From NCBI RefSeq assembly GCF_015024225.1, contig NZ_JACJGM010000003.1:62001-126000 (forward strand): 64,000 nucleotides of DNA. The letters are read 5' to 3'. Position 1 is the stretch's first letter. Each line of letters opens with the position of its first letter. Positions 19,220-30,758 of the stretch are shown here, piece by piece. The notes below the pieces were generated by a model. That model had not been told where the DNA came from. It saw nothing but the letters and a program-made list of their open reading frames with translations, and did not search any database. Made by a program: the position numbers and the translations under genes. Source of the stretch: Nocardioides lijunqiniae. Lineage in GTDB: Bacteria > Actinomycetota > Actinomycetes > Propionibacteriales > Nocardioidaceae.

Positions 19220-19699
19220 ATGGCGACATCAGGACTCAGCAGGCGCAAGGCACTGACGGGCGCCGCCGGTGTGGGGCTGGCCCTGCCGGTGCTCGCCGCG
19301 TGCGGCAGCGACGACGACGGCGGCTCCACCGCCACGGAGGACCCGACCCCCTCGTCCCCGTCGTCGTCGGGCTCCTCGAGTCCCTCCGGACCGGCGTCCT
19401 CGTCGGCTCCGGCGGCGGCCGGCTTCGCCGCGGCCGCGGACATCCCGGTCGGCGGCGGGGCGGTCTTCCCCGAGGAGGGCGTGGTGGTCACCCAGCCGAC
19501 CGCCGGCGACTTCAAGGGCTTCGACATCCAGTGCACCCACTCGGGCTGCCCGGTCAGCGAGGTCACCAAGAGCATCGTCTGCCCCTGCCACGGCAGCGAG
19601 TTCTCGCTCACCGACGGAGCCGCCGAGAAGGGTCCCGCCACCGAGCCTCTCGGCCCGGTCGAGATCACCGTGACGGACGGCCAGATCAGCCGCGCCTGA
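19220..19699 (+). CDS. Rieske (2Fe-2S) lipoprotein 1
   Basis: 159 aa. The N-terminus SRRKALTGAAG has a twin-arginine signal and ends in a lipobox LAAC, followed by a Ser/Pro/Thr-rich linker to about residue 75. The Rieske domain has CTHSGC and CPCHGS, giving the Cys-His/Cys-His ligands plus the usual disulfide cysteines. It should be exported folded by Tat with its cluster and anchored to the outer membrane face as an electron carrier. A paralogue follows 23 nt downstream. Partner unknown; no quinol oxidase genes are adjacent. Confidence 0.88.
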   Translation: MATSGLSRRKALTGAAGVGLALPVLAACGSDDDGGSTATEDPTPSSPSSSGSSSPSGPASSSAPAAAGFAAAADIPVGGGAVFPEEGVVVTQPTAGDFKGFDIQCTHSGCPVSEVTKSIVCPCHGSEFSLTDGAAEKGPATEPLGPVEITVTDGQISRA

Positions 19700-19722
19700 C
19701 CCCCCACGCCCAGGAGGCACGC

Positions 19723-20163
19723 ATGTCCGCACCACGACAGACGCAGTACCGGCCCACCCGTCGCATCGTCTTCCACGGCCTCGGGGCCCTCGGGGTCGCT
19801 GCCGCCCTCGCGGGCTGCGGGGGCGGCTCGAGCGATGACGAGGGTGGCGGGGGCGGCGGTGCCGAGGCCGAGGCCGGCACCGAGCTCGCCACCACCTCCG
19901 AGGTGCCCGTCGGCGGCGGACTGATCCTCGGCGACCAGCAGATCGTCATCACCCAGCCCACGGAGGGCGACTTCGTCGCCTTCACCGCCGTCTGCACCCA
20001 CCAGGGCAGCACCGTCACCTCCGTCGAGGACGGCGTCATCGCGTGCGCGGTCCACGGCAGCTCGTTCTCCGCCGCGACCGGCGAGGTCGAGGGCGGGCCG
20101 GCGGGCTCGGCGCTGGCCAAGGTGCAGATCGCCGTCGAGGGCGACAAGATCCTGGCGGCGTAG
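19723..20163 (+). CDS. Rieske (2Fe-2S) lipoprotein 2
   Basis: 146 aa, paralogue of the preceding protein. Twin-arginine motif TRRIVFHGLG, lipobox LAGC, Gly/Asp/Glu-rich linker, then Rieske ligands CTHQGS and CAVHGSSF. Here the two extra cysteines that form the disulfide in classical Rieske proteins are replaced (Ser in CTHQGS, Ala in CAVH), so this is the disulfide-less type. Start ATG 19723 has GGAGG 8 nt before. The two proteins therefore probably differ in redox potential. Confidence 0.86.
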   Translation: MSAPRQTQYRPTRRIVFHGLGALGVAAALAGCGGGSSDDEGGGGGGAEAEAGTELATTSEVPVGGGLILGDQQIVITQPTEGDFVAFTAVCTHQGSTVTSVEDGVIACAVHGSSFSAATGEVEGGPAGSALAKVQIAVEGDKILAA

Positions 20164-20186
20164 GACCTCCTGCTCCGGCCGGTCGC

Positions 20187-21473
20187 TCAGACGGCCGGCT
20201 GGAGGCAGGTGTCGCGCCAGCGCTCGTCGCGCCGCGACGTACGTCGGTCCAGCCGCCGGTCGAGCAGGTCGCGGGCCTCGTCCAGCCGGTCGGCCCGGAT
20301 CAGCGCGGCGATCCTGACCTCCTCGACGATCTCGCGCTGTGCGTCCGAGCCGCCCAGGCGAGGGATCGCGGGGGAGAGGGCCGCCAGCGACGCAGCGGCC
20401 CCGGCGTACCGGCCGGCGTGCATCTCGCGCAGTGCGGCCACGAGTGGAGCGACCACCTCGCGGTGGGTCGGGTGGGCGTGGCCCGCAGCGAAGCGGCCCA
20501 GACGCTGCAGGCCGGCGCCGTCGCCGAGCGCGAGCAGGGTCACCGCGCTGTGCATGGCCAGGAAGGGCGTGGCGGGCCGCTCGAGCACGTCACGTCCGAC
20601 GACCTGGGCGACCCGCTGCAGGTCGGGCACGTCCTCGGCGTCGGGCGTCATGGACCACCGGATCAGCAGCGAGCCGCTGTCGACCAGCGCGCGGCAGCCG
20701 AGGCCTTGCTCGGGTCGCAGCTGCGCGTCGTAGCGGCGGCGCACCGCCGCCAGGTCGCCGAGCGAGAGCTCGTGGAGCGCGGCGTGCCAGGAGAAGTGGC
20801 TGATGCTGTCGATGCTCGCCCCGTCACCGGTCACCCAGCCGTCCATCCACGCCAGACCGGCTCGGTGGTCTCCGGTCTCGTAGTGCGCGTGCGCCCGGGC
20901 GTGGGCGGAGTGCCCGGCGCTGGGCTCGACCGCCAGCGACCGGCACGAGAGGTCCATGGCCTCGTCGAAGCGGCCCTGCTCCTGGCGGATGAAGGCGAGC
21001 AGCCCGGCGTACCACCAGTCGTCGCCGTAGGCGGGTGCTGCCCTCTCGACGATGTCCCAGGCCTGCTGCGGGACCTCGGTGACGCCGGCGAAGGCGATGG
21101 TCGGCACCGCCGCCGACAGCAGGAGCGCGTCGACCGGGTAGGTCTCGAGGTGGCGCACGACGGGGGTGGAGTCGCCGCGCAGGTGCGACAGGATCGCGTG
21201 GACGTGGCTGCGCTCGCGCTCGGTGGCTCGCGCGGCGTGCCGCTCGGCGTCGCGCATCCGGCCCGCGACGTCCACCGGGGCGCACAGGTCGTGACCGAGC
21301 AGGGCGAGGGCGGCGTGGCCCAGGGCGAAGGTGGGGTCGTGCGTCACCGAGGCCGCGATCGCCTCGACCGCCCCCGCGCGCAGCCGGAGCAGGTCGCCGA
21401 CGCCGCGGTTGTAGGACTCGGCGGCGACGTCCGACGTGGTGAGCCGGAGTCCGTAGCGGTCGCGACAGTGCAT
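20187..21473 (-). CDS. Tetratricopeptide-repeat protein, TTC38-like
   Basis: 428 aa of mostly helical TPR-like repeats; the N-terminal pattern YNRGVGDLLRLRAGAVEAI and HDPTFALGHAALALLGH resembles the TTC38 family, whose biochemical role is unknown. Start ATG 21473 lies 6 nt after TACTGT (21485-21480), supporting a leaderless transcript; a longer in-frame start at 21578 would add a Cys-rich segment overlapping the uvrC start region. Divergent from uvrC. No enzyme motif is seen; a protein-interaction role is likely. Confidence 0.7.
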   Translation of the reverse strand: MHCRDRYGLRLTTSDVAAESYNRGVGDLLRLRAGAVEAIAASVTHDPTFALGHAALALLGHDLCAPVDVAGRMRDAERHAARATERERSHVHAILSHLRGDSTPVVRHLETYPVDALLLSAAVPTIAFAGVTEVPQQAWDIVERAAPAYGDDWWYAGLLAFIRQEQGRFDEAMDLSCRSLAVEPSAGHSAHARAHAHYETGDHRAGLAWMDGWVTGDGASIDSISHFSWHAALHELSLGDLAAVRRRYDAQLRPEQGLGCRALVDSGSLLIRWSMTPDAEDVPDLQRVAQVVGRDVLERPATPFLAMHSAVTLLALGDGAGLQRLGRFAAGHAHPTHREVVAPLVAALREMHAGRYAGAAASLAALSPAIPRLGGSDAQREIVEEVRIAALIRADRLDEARDLLDRRLDRRTSRRDERWRDTCLQPAV

Positions 21474-21479
21474 GAAAGA

Positions 21480-21485
21480 ACAGTA
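21480..21485 (-). promoter_or_regulatory. -10 hexamer of the TTC38-like gene
   Basis: TACTGT on the minus strand, 6 nt before ATG 21473. Confidence 0.4.
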
Positions 21486-21559
21486 ATCGACGCGACAATA
21501 ACCACAAAGCCGACACTCGGGCCGGCCGAGGGCGTCCTTCGCCTGTCCGTGGCGGACCG

Positions 21560-21565
21560 TAGGCT
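21560..21565 (+). promoter_or_regulatory. -10 hexamer of uvrC
   Basis: TAGGCT ends 6 nt before GTG 21572. No LexA box is seen here, unlike uvrA. Confidence 0.45.
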
Positions 21566-21571
21566 TGAGGA

Positions 21572-23569
21572 GTGCCACCGCCCCGCTCGTCCCGACCCAC
21601 CCGCGGGCCGCTGTCCTACCGTCCCGAGCCGGGCTCGATCCCGACGCAGCCGGGCGTCTACCGCTTCCGCGACCCGAAGGGCCGCGTCGTCTACGTCGGC
21701 AAGGCGAAGAACCTCCGCGCCCGGCTGTCGTCGTACTTCCAGGACATCGGCAACCTCCACCAGCGCACGGCGACGATGGTCACGACCGCCGCCAGCGTGG
21801 AGTGGACGGTAGTCAACACCGAGGTCGAGGCGCTCCAGCTGGAGTACTCCTGGATCAAGGAGTTCGACCCGCGGTTCAACGTCAAGTACCGCGACGACAA
21901 GTCCTACCCCTGGCTCGCGGTCACCGTGGGCGAGGAGTTCCCCCGGGTGATGGTGGGGCGCGGCGCCAAGCGCAAGGGCACCCGCTACTTCGGCCCCTAC
22001 AGCCACGCGTGGGCGATCCGCGAGACCGTCGACGTCCTGCTGCGGGTCTTCCCGATGCGTTCCTGCAGCAACGGCGTCTTCAAGCGCTCGGCCCAGATCG
22101 GGCGGCCCTGCCTGCTCGGCTACATCGGCAAGTGCGCGGCGCCGTGCGTCGGCCAGGTCTCGCCCGAGGAGCACCGGGAGATCGTCGACGACTTCTGCGA
22201 CTTCATGGGCGGGCAGACCCGTCCGTTCGTGCGCCGCATCGAGAAGGAGATGTACGCCGCCTCCGACGCGCAGGACTACGAGCGTGCCGCGCGGCTGCGC
22301 GACGACCTGGGCGCGCTCGAGAAGGCGCTCGAGAAGCAGGCGGTCGTCCTGGGCGACGGCGCCGACGCCGACGTGATCGCGCTGGCCGAGGACCCGCTCG
22401 AGGTGGCCGTCCAGATCTTCTACGTCCGCGGCGGCCGGATCCGCGGCCAGCGCGGCTGGGTGGCCGACCGCGTCGACGAGGGCGGCACGCCCGAGCTCGT
22501 CGAGGACTTCCTGCTCCAGCTCTACGCCGGCGAGGCCGAGGCCGACGCCATCCCGCGCGAGATCCTGGTGCCGGCGCTGCCGCCGGACGTCGAGACCTGG
22601 GAGGACCTCCTCAGCGACCGGCGGGGGAGCCGGGTGCAGGTCCGCGTCCCGCAGCGCGGCGACAAGAAGACGCTGCAGGAGACCGTGGCCCGCAACGCCG
22701 GACAGGCGCTGGTCCTGCACAAGACCCGTCGCGCCAGCGACCTCACCACCCGCAACCGCGCGCTGGAGGAGATCCAGCTGGCGCTCGACCTCGACGAGGT
22801 CCCGCTGCGCATCGAGTGCTACGACGTCTCCAACCTGCAGGGCACCGAGGTGGTCGCCTCCATGGTCGTCTTCGAGGACGGCCTGGCCCGCAAGGGCGAG
22901 TACCGCCGCTTCGTCATCAAGGGCGTCGACGGGCAGAACGACGTCGCCTCGATGCACGAGGTGATCACCCGCCGCTTCCGGCGCCTGCTCGACGAGCAGG
23001 CCCGCAGCAAGGAGGTCGCGACCGACAGCGGCCCGATGCTCGTGGACCCCGAGACCGGCCGGCCGCGCAAGTTCGCCTACGCCCCGGGCCTGGTGGTGGT
23101 CGACGGCGGCCCGCCGCAGGTCGCGGCGGCCCAGCAGGCGCTCGACGAGCTCGGCATCGTCGACATCCCGGTCGTCGGCCTGGCCAAGCGGCTCGAGGAG
23201 GTGTGGGTCCCTGGCCAGGAGGACCCGGTCATCCTGGCGCGCTCCTCCGAGGGTCTCTACCTCCTCCAGCGGGTCCGCGACGAGGCCCACCGCTTCGCGA
23301 TCAACCACCACCGGTCGCGGCGCTCCAAGACCATGGTGGAGAGCCTGCTCGACGACGTCCCGGGGCTGGGCGAGGTGCGCCGCAAGACCCTGCTCAAGCA
23401 CTTCGGCTCGCTCAAGAAGCTCCGCCTCGCCTCGGTGGAGGAGATCGCGATGGTGCCCGGCATCGGCGAGCGCACCGCGACCGCGATCAAGGACGCCGTC
23501 GCCCAGACCGCGCCCACCGGCCAGACTGTGTCCGTCAACACCGCCACCGGCGAGATCGAGGAGTCCTGA
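21572..23569 (+). CDS. uvrC: Excinuclease ABC subunit C
   Basis: UvrC of 665 aa, the dual-incision nuclease of excision repair. Seen: the GIY-YIG domain ([22 protein letters not shown]) at residues about 28-60, the Cys cluster [13 protein letters not shown], the UVR motif [19 protein letters not shown], the RNase H-like nuclease half ([31 protein letters not shown]), and C-terminal helix-hairpin-helix repeats ([25 protein letters not shown]). GTG 21572 with GAGGA just before it. It heads the uvrC-rapZ-yvcK chain. Confidence 0.97.
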   Translation: MPPPRSSRPTRGPLSYRPEPGSIPTQPGVYRFRDPKGRVVYVGKAKNLRARLSSYFQDIGNLHQRTATMVTTAASVEWTVVNTEVEALQLEYSWIKEFDPRFNVKYRDDKSYPWLAVTVGEEFPRVMVGRGAKRKGTRYFGPYSHAWAIRETVDVLLRVFPMRSCSNGVFKRSAQIGRPCLLGYIGKCAAPCVGQVSPEEHREIVDDFCDFMGGQTRPFVRRIEKEMYAASDAQDYERAARLRDDLGALEKALEKQAVVLGDGADADVIALAEDPLEVAVQIFYVRGGRIRGQRGWVADRVDEGGTPELVEDFLLQLYAGEAEADAIPREILVPALPPDVETWEDLLSDRRGSRVQVRVPQRGDKKTLQETVARNAGQALVLHKTRRASDLTTRNRALEEIQLALDLDEVPLRIECYDVSNLQGTEVVASMVVFEDGLARKGEYRRFVIKGVDGQNDVASMHEVITRRFRRLLDEQARSKEVATDSGPMLVDPETGRPRKFAYAPGLVVVDGGPPQVAAAQQALDELGIVDIPVVGLAKRLEEVWVPGQEDPVILARSSEGLYLLQRVRDEAHRFAINHHRSRRSKTMVESLLDDVPGLGEVRRKTLLKHFGSLKKLRLASVEEIAMVPGIGERTATAIKDAVAQTAPTGQTVSVNTATGEIEES

Positions 23570-24456
23570 TGACCCCCACGCGCGACACCGACGCCACCGA
23601 GCGGGGCGAGCTCGTGGTCGTCACCGGCATGACCGGCGCCGGGCGCAGCACGGCGGCCAAGGAGCTCGAGGACCTCGGCTACTACGTCGTCGACAACCTG
23701 CCCCCCAGCCTCCTGCCGGACGTCGTCAAGCTCGTCGACGAGGGCTTCTCCTCGGCCCAGCGCATCGCGGTCGTCGTCGACGTCCGGTCCGGGTCGTTCT
23801 TCCACACGCTGCACGCCAACCTCGCGCAGGGCGCGACCGGTCGACGCACCACCCTGGTCTTCCTCGACGCCGCAGACGACGTCCTCGTACGCCGCCAGGA
23901 GGCCGCCCGCCGCCCGCACCCGCTGCAGGGCACCGGACGGCTGCTGGACGGCCTGCAGCGCGAGCGCCAGGTCCTCGGCGACCTGCGCAGCGACGCCGAC
24001 CTGGTCATCGACACCACCGCGCTCAACGTCCACCAGCTCACCGACGCGATCGGCGAGGCCTTCGGCTCGCCGGAGACGATGCGGCTCAGCGTCAACGTGA
24101 TCAGCTTCGGCTTCAAGTACGGCATCCCCGTCGACGCCGACTTCGTCGCGGACATGCGCTTCCTGCCCAACCCGTTCTGGGTGCCCGAGCTGCGCGCCAG
24201 CACCGGCAAGGACGGGCCGGTGTCCGACTACGTCCGCGCCCAGCCCGGCGCCGAGGAGTTCCTCGACGCCTACGTGCCGGTGCTGACCGGCGTCGCCGAG
24301 GGCTACCTCCGCGAGGGCAAGCGGTTCATGCGCGTGGCGCTGGGGTGCACCGGCGGCAAGCACCGCAGCGTCGCCATGAGCGAGGAGATCGGCCGGCGCC
24401 TGGTCGCGCACGGTCTCGAGGTCAGGGTCACCCACCGCGACCTCGGACGGGAGTGA
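23569..24456 (+). CDS. rapZ: RapZ-family nucleotide-binding protein
   Basis: 295 aa. Seen: the P-loop GMTGAGRST, where Arg replaces the usual Lys as is common in actinobacterial members; DNLPPSLLPD; SFGFKYGIPVDADFVADMRF; and the C-terminal GCTGGKHRSVAMSE. In E. coli RapZ controls a small RNA in amino-sugar control; the actinobacterial role is not settled. It starts within the uvrC stop (TGATG), in the conserved uvrC-rapZ-yvcK-whiA neighbourhood of Gram-positive bacteria. Confidence 0.93.
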   Translation: MTPTRDTDATERGELVVVTGMTGAGRSTAAKELEDLGYYVVDNLPPSLLPDVVKLVDEGFSSAQRIAVVVDVRSGSFFHTLHANLAQGATGRRTTLVFLDAADDVLVRRQEAARRPHPLQGTGRLLDGLQRERQVLGDLRSDADLVIDTTALNVHQLTDAIGEAFGSPETMRLSVNVISFGFKYGIPVDADFVADMRFLPNPFWVPELRASTGKDGPVSDYVRAQPGAEEFLDAYVPVLTGVAEGYLREGKRFMRVALGCTGGKHRSVAMSEEIGRRLVAHGLEVRVTHRDLGRE

Positions 24457-24463
24457 GGGCCCG

Positions 24464-25426
24464 GTGAACGACATGCGCGCCCAGTCGGTCGTCGCGTTCG
24501 GGGGTGGTCACGGGCTCTTCGCCTCGCTCACGGCGCTCCGGCTGCTCGTCGACGACCTCACCGTGGACGACCTCACCGCCATCGTCACGGTCGCCGACGA
24601 CGGCGGATCCTCCGGGCGGCTGCGCGGCGAGTTCGGCGTCCTGCCGCCCGGCGACCTGCGGATGGCCCTGGCCGCGCTGTGCGGTCAGGACACCTGGGAC
24701 GTCACCTGGTCGCGCGTCCTGCAGCACCGCTTCGAGGGTGCGGGCGACATGCGTGGCCACGTCGTCGGCAACCTGCTCATCGTCAGCCTCTGGGAGCTGC
24801 TCGGCGACCACGTCGACGCGCTCGACTGGGTGGGCCGGCTGCTGGGGGCCAAGGGACGGGTCCTGCCGATGGCGCTGACGCCGATGGTGATCACCGCCGA
24901 GGTGGAGGGACTCGAGCCCGCCTCGCTGGTCACCGTCCGCGGCCAGGTCGAGGTCGCCTCGACGTCCGGGCGCATCGCCTCGATCGCGCTGGAGCCGGCC
25001 GACCCGACCGTCTGCCCCGAGTCCGTGGCCGCCGTACGAGCCGCCGACTGGCTGGTGCTCGGGCCCGGGTCGTGGTTCACCTCCGTCATCCCGCACCTCA
25101 TGGTCCGCGAGCTGTGCGAGGCGATCGTCACCACCGAGGCACGCCTGATCGTCGTGCTCAACCTCGAGGAGCAGGCGGGGGAGACCGACGGTCTCGGTCC
25201 GGCCGGTCACCTCGCGGTGCTGCTGGAGCACGCCCCCGGGCTGCGCCCGCACGTCGTCCTCGCCGACCCCCGCTCGCTGGGTGACGGTGCCGACGAGCTC
25301 GCGACGGCCGTGGCGGCGCAGGGCGCGCGGCTGGTGCTCGACGACGTGATGGTCGAGGACGGCTCGGCCCGCCACGACCCCGCCAAGCTGGCCGCCGCCT
25401 ACGCGCGGATCATGGCCGACGACTGA
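24464..25426 (+). CDS. yvcK: Gluconeogenesis factor YvcK/CuvA family
   Basis: 320 aa, start GTG. Seen: the N-terminal nucleotide-sugar-binding loop FGGGHGLFASL, VTVADDGGSSGRLR, PPGDLRMAL, GNLLIVSL and LGPGSWFTS. YvcK-family proteins bind UDP-GlcNAc and are needed for carbon metabolism and cell-wall homeostasis. It lies 7 nt after rapZ, consistent with an operon. Confidence 0.93.
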   Translation: MNDMRAQSVVAFGGGHGLFASLTALRLLVDDLTVDDLTAIVTVADDGGSSGRLRGEFGVLPPGDLRMALAALCGQDTWDVTWSRVLQHRFEGAGDMRGHVVGNLLIVSLWELLGDHVDALDWVGRLLGAKGRVLPMALTPMVITAEVEGLEPASLVTVRGQVEVASTSGRIASIALEPADPTVCPESVAAVRAADWLVLGPGSWFTSVIPHLMVRELCEAIVTTEARLIVVLNLEEQAGETDGLGPAGHLAVLLEHAPGLRPHVVLADPRSLGDGADELATAVAAQGARLVLDDVMVEDGSARHDPAKLAAAYARIMADD

Positions 25427-25497
25427 CCGGGCCGTCGCCGCCGAGGGCCGGGAGGCCTGCCCCCGAGGGTGATTGACTCGCGTGCGAGGATCGGCGC

Positions 25498-27625
<2,128 letters not shown>

Positions 27626-27626
27626 C

Positions 27627-28826
27627 GTGAGCGACCTCTCCTCGCTGGGTGACGTCCGCGGCCGGCGCGTGCTGGTCCGCTCGGACCTGAACGTCCCGCT
27701 CGATGGCACGCGAATCTCCGACGACGGCCGGATCCGCGCGAGCGTCCCGACCATCCAGAAGCTGGTCGGGGCCGGCGCCCGGGTGGTCGTCACCGCCCAC
27801 CTGGGACGGCCCCAGGGCGCCCCGGACCCGGCGTACTCGCTGCGTCCGGTCGCCGACCGGCTCGGTGAGCTGCTCGGCGCTCCCGTCGCCTTCGCCACCG
27901 ACACGGTGGGGGAGTCGGCGCAGCAGACCGTGGCCGCACTCGGCGACGGAGAGGTCGCCCTGCTCGAGAACGTCCGCTTCAACGCGGGCGAGACGAGCAA
28001 GGACGAGAGCGAGCGCGGCGCCTTCGCCGACGAGCTCGCGGCGCTCGCGGACGCCTTCGTCTCCGACGGCTTCGGCGTCGTGCACCGCAAGCAGGCGTCG
28101 GTCTACGACGTCGCCCAGCGGCTGCCGCACGCGATGGGCGACCTGGTCGCCACCGAGATCGAGGTCCTGCGCCGGCTCACCGTCGACCCCGAGCGGCCCT
28201 ACGTGGTCGTGCTCGGCGGCTCCAAGGTCTCCGACAAGCTGGGCGTCATCGACAACCTGCTTGGCAAGGCCGACAAGCTGCTCATCGGCGGCGGCATGGT
28301 GTTCACCTTCCTCAAGGCCCAGGGCCACGAGGTCGGCAAGAGCCTGCTCGAGGACGACCAGCTCGACGTGTGCCGGTCCTACCTCCAGCGGGCCGAGGAG
28401 TCGGGCGTCGAGATCGTGCTGCCGACCGACGTCGTCGTCGACACGGCGTTCCCCTCGGGCGACACCGAGCCGCACCCGAGCGTCGTTCCCGCCTCGGAGA
28501 TCCCCGCCGACGCCCTCGGGCTCGACATCGGACCCGACTCCGGCGCGGCGTTCGCCGCAGCCCTCCAGGGCGCCCGTACGGTGTTCTGGAACGGGCCGAT
28601 GGGCGTGTTCGAGGTCGCGGCGTTCGCCGAGGGAACCCGCGCGGTCGCCCAGGCGTTGACCGAGATCGACGGGCTCTCGGTCGTCGGCGGTGGCGACTCC
28701 GCTGCGGCCGTCCGCGCGCTCGGCTTCGACGAAGCCGCCTTCGGGCACATCTCCACCGGTGGTGGGGCCAGCCTGGAGTACCTCGAGGGCAAGGAACTGC
28801 CCGGCATCACGGTCTTGGAGGACTGA
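27627..28826 (+). CDS. pgk: Phosphoglycerate kinase
   Basis: 399 aa. Seen: [11 protein letters not shown] at the N-terminus, [50 protein letters not shown], and the C-terminal nucleotide site [15 protein letters not shown] with [18 protein letters not shown] start one base after the gap stop. Makes ATP from 1,3-bisphosphoglycerate. Confidence 0.97.
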   Translation: MSDLSSLGDVRGRRVLVRSDLNVPLDGTRISDDGRIRASVPTIQKLVGAGARVVVTAHLGRPQGAPDPAYSLRPVADRLGELLGAPVAFATDTVGESAQQTVAALGDGEVALLENVRFNAGETSKDESERGAFADELAALADAFVSDGFGVVHRKQASVYDVAQRLPHAMGDLVATEIEVLRRLTVDPERPYVVVLGGSKVSDKLGVIDNLLGKADKLLIGGGMVFTFLKAQGHEVGKSLLEDDQLDVCRSYLQRAEESGVEIVLPTDVVVDTAFPSGDTEPHPSVVPASEIPADALGLDIGPDSGAAFAAALQGARTVFWNGPMGVFEVAAFAEGTRAVAQALTEIDGLSVVGGGDSAAAVRALGFDEAAFGHISTGGGASLEYLEGKELPGITVLED

Positions 28827-28829
28827 CGC

Positions 28830-29648
28830 ATGGCTGTCACGAGCAAGGCCGGCAAGCCGGCGGGTCGCACGCCGCTGATGGCGGGCAACTGGAAGATGAA
28901 CCTCAACCACCAGGAAGCGGTGGTGCTCGTCCAGAAGCTCGCATGGACGCTCTCGGACAAGCGCCACGACTTCGCGAAGGTCGAGGTCGTCGTGTGCCCG
29001 CCGTTCACCGATCTGCGGTCGGTGCAGACCCTGGTCGACGGTGACCGTCTCTCGGTGAAGTACGCCGCCCAGGACGTCTCGACGAAGGACTCCGGTGCCT
29101 ACACCGGGGAGATCTCCGCGGGGATGCTGGCCAAGCTCGGCTGCTCCTACGTCGTGGTCGGCCACTCCGAGCGCCGTGAGTACCACGCCGAGACCGACGA
29201 GGTCGTCAACGCCAAGGCCCACCAGGCCCACCGCGCCGACATGACCCCGATCGTGTGCGTCGGCGAGGGCCTCGAGGTCCGCCAGTCGGGCCAGCACGTG
29301 CCCTACACGCTGGCGCAGGTCGACGGCTCGCTCGCCGGCTTCACGGCCGAGCAGGTCGCCGGCCTGGTCGTGGCGTACGAGCCCGTGTGGGCCATCGGCA
29401 CCGGCGAGGTGGCCACCCCGGACGACGCGCAGGAGGTCTGTGCGGCCATCCGGGCGCGCATCCGCGAGGTCCACGGCGACGAGGCGGCCGACGGCGTGCG
29501 GGTGCTCTACGGCGGCTCGGTGAAGGCCAACAACGTCGCCGGGATCATGGCCAAGGAGGACGTCGACGGCGCCCTCGTGGGCGGCGCGAGCCTCCAGGTC
29601 GACGAGTTCGGCGGCATCTGCCGCTTCTACGACATGCCGGTCCTCTGA
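28830..29648 (+). CDS. tpi: Triosephosphate isomerase
   Basis: 272 aa TIM barrel. Seen: [13 protein letters not shown] with the catalytic Lys, [11 protein letters not shown] with the catalytic His, [14 protein letters not shown] with the catalytic Glu, and the phosphate loop [19 protein letters not shown]. It carries about 15 extra residues at the N-terminus compared with the usual length ([13 protein letters not shown]). It follows pgk by 3 nt. Confidence 0.97.
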   Translation: MAVTSKAGKPAGRTPLMAGNWKMNLNHQEAVVLVQKLAWTLSDKRHDFAKVEVVVCPPFTDLRSVQTLVDGDRLSVKYAAQDVSTKDSGAYTGEISAGMLAKLGCSYVVVGHSERREYHAETDEVVNAKAHQAHRADMTPIVCVGEGLEVRQSGQHVPYTLAQVDGSLAGFTAEQVAGLVVAYEPVWAIGTGEVATPDDAQEVCAAIRARIREVHGDEAADGVRVLYGGSVKANNVAGIMAKEDVDGALVGGASLQVDEFGGICRFYDMPVL

Positions 29649-29665
29649 CTCCCCACCCTCTGACG

Positions 29666-29671
29666 TAGGAT
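29666..29671 (+). promoter_or_regulatory. -10 hexamer of secG
   Basis: TAGGAT ends 8 nt before GTG 29680, suggesting that secG has its own leaderless promoter in addition to read-through from tpi. Confidence 0.45.
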
Positions 29672-29679
29672 TCCTCGCT

Positions 29680-29916
29680 GTGACAACGCTCTTCACTGTT
29701 CTGCTCGTCATCACGAGCACCCTGCTGATCGTCCTCGTGCTCCTGCACAAGGGACGGGGCGGCGGGCTCTCCGACATGTTCGGTGGCGGTGTCAGCAGCT
29801 CTCTGGGCGGCTCGTCCGTCGCCGAGCGCAACCTCGACCGGTTCACGGTCGGCATCGGTGTCATCTGGTTCGCCTGCGTGATCGCGCTGGGCCTGTTGCT
29901 CGCTTACCAAAACTGA
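29680..29916 (+). CDS. secG: Preprotein translocase subunit SecG
   Basis: 78 aa with two transmembrane helices (residues about 3-20 and 54-74) and the loop HKGRGGGLSDMFGGG followed by AERNLDRFT, both diagnostic for SecG. It is part of the SecYEG channel. Located after tpi as in many Gram-positive bacteria. Confidence 0.93.
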   Translation: MTTLFTVLLVITSTLLIVLVLLHKGRGGGLSDMFGGGVSSSLGGSSVAERNLDRFTVGIGVIWFACVIALGLLLAYQN

Positions 29917-29931
29917 GGGAAGGGTAGACAC

Positions 29932-30291
29932 GTGGCTGGTGGAGGTAACGCCATTCGTGGCAGCCGGGTCGGCGCCGGACCCATGGGTGAGGCCGAGCGC
30001 GGCGAGGCCGCGCCCCGCCAGCCCGTCACGTACTTCTGCTCCCGCGAGCACACCTCGGTCGTGACCTTCTCGGTCGAGGCCGTCGCGCCCGACTCGTGGG
30101 ACTGCCCCAAGTGCGGCCTGCCAGCAGGCCGGGACTCCGAGAACGCCCCGCCGGCGACGAAGGTCGAACCCTACAAGACCCACCTCGCCTACGTGAAGGA
30201 GCGCCGCTCCGACACCGAGGCCGCCGACATCCTCGACGAGGCGATCCAACTCCTCCGCTCGCGCCGCAAGTCCGGCGACATCATCTTCTAG
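29932..30291 (+). CDS. rbpA: RNA polymerase-binding protein RbpA
   Basis: 119 aa. Seen: a basic N-terminal tail, the zinc-site region TYFCSREHTSVVTFS ... WDCPKCGLPAG, and the C-terminal sigma-interaction domain RSDTEAADILDEAIQLLRSR. RbpA binds the housekeeping sigma factor and stabilises open complexes in actinobacteria. GTG 29932 has AGGGAAGGG upstream. Last plus-strand gene before the convergent repeat-rich gap. Confidence 0.95.
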   Translation: MAGGGNAIRGSRVGAGPMGEAERGEAAPRQPVTYFCSREHTSVVTFSVEAVAPDSWDCPKCGLPAGRDSENAPPATKVEPYKTHLAYVKERRSDTEAADILDEAIQLLRSRRKSGDIIF

Positions 30292-30309
30292 GGCGGACCC
30301 CGGCCCCAC

Positions 30310-30358
30310 CGGTGGTCGAGCAGCGAGGAGCGCCAGCGACGAGCGTCCGTCGAGACCC
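30310..30358. repeat. Dispersed intergenic repeat, copy 2 (complete)
   Basis: Runs from CGGTGGTCGAGCAGCG to GTCCGTCGAGACCCC. Its reverse complement matches bases 1-35 at 33 of 35 positions, and its ends share the framework of the diverged copy at 2738-2776. Confidence 0.65.
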
Positions 30359-30425
30359 CTGCACCTGTGGCTGCCTCCTCGGGGCTGATCTGGGGTGCCG
30401 CGCGCGTAGCCGGTCGCGTCTCCGC

Positions 30426-30478
30426 GTCAAGGATCGCCTGCGGCGCCCGCTTCGCGGCGGCCTGCGGCCGTCCTTGAC
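30426..30478. repeat. GC-rich palindromic element
   Basis: Outer arms GTCAAGGA (30426-30433) and TCCTTGAC (30471-30478) enclose two direct copies of GCCTGCGGC (30436-30444 and 30460-30468) around a CCGC-TTC-GCGG mini-hairpin. The layered symmetry is REP/BIME-like. Confidence 0.5.
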
Positions 30479-30618
30479 CCGGAGCCTCTCTCGACCGGCT
30501 TGGCGGCGCACGGGGCGACACGGGCTTCGCCCGCGCCGCCCGCGCAATGCGCGGCACCCTCCGGCTGGTGAGGCTCGTGGGGCTGGTGTGACTGGTGGTG
30601 CGACTTGTGACACTCAGC

Positions 30619-30687
30619 GTCGGCAGTTGGTCACGACCTCGGCCCAGCCAAGCGTGAAGACGTCGGCGTGAGGCGCGAACTGCCGAC
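30619..30687. repeat. Inverted repeat with long spacer
   Basis: GTCGGCAGTT (30619-30628) is exactly complementary to AACTGCCGAC (30678-30687), with 49 nt between. GGTCAC directly inside the left arm also has a partner GTGACC just outside the right arm. Could be a structured RNA, terminator or repeat. Confidence 0.4.
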
Positions 30688-30723
30688 ATAGGTGACCGAT
30701 GGGCAGGGCTAGCTCGCGGGCCG

Positions 30724-30750
30724 ACACCAGCCCCGCACACACCAGCCCCG
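30724..30750. repeat. Short direct repeat
   Basis: ACACCAGCCCCG occurs at 30724-30735 and 30739-30750. Only two units. Confidence 0.4.
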
Positions 30751-30758
30751 AAGGACGC

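Larger units (their letters stand above)
30292..30758. other. 467-bp non-coding, palindrome-rich convergent gap
   Basis: Between rbpA (plus) and pgl (minus). No credible gene. It contains, in order, a dispersed repeat (30310-30358), a GC-rich palindromic element with 8-bp arms (30426-30478), a second palindrome with 10-bp arms (30619-30687), and a 12-bp direct repeat (30724-30750). It looks like a landing zone for short repetitive elements that may also terminate transcription from both sides. Confidence 0.6.

Noticed and set aside
20187-21578. Longer start (21578) for the TTC38-like gene
   Set aside because: It would overlap the uvrC start and promoter, and ATG 21473 has a well-placed -10 hexamer.
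21344-23401. Open frame of 685 codons on the minus strand
   Set aside because: Antisense to uvrC, whose domains are complete and in order.
30619-30687. tRNA or tmRNA gene in the convergent gap
   Set aside because: No cloverleaf, no T-loop GTTCRANYC pattern and no CCA-type end.
30724-30750. CRISPR array
   Set aside because: Only two 12-bp units with a 3-nt spacer, and no cas genes anywhere in the window.
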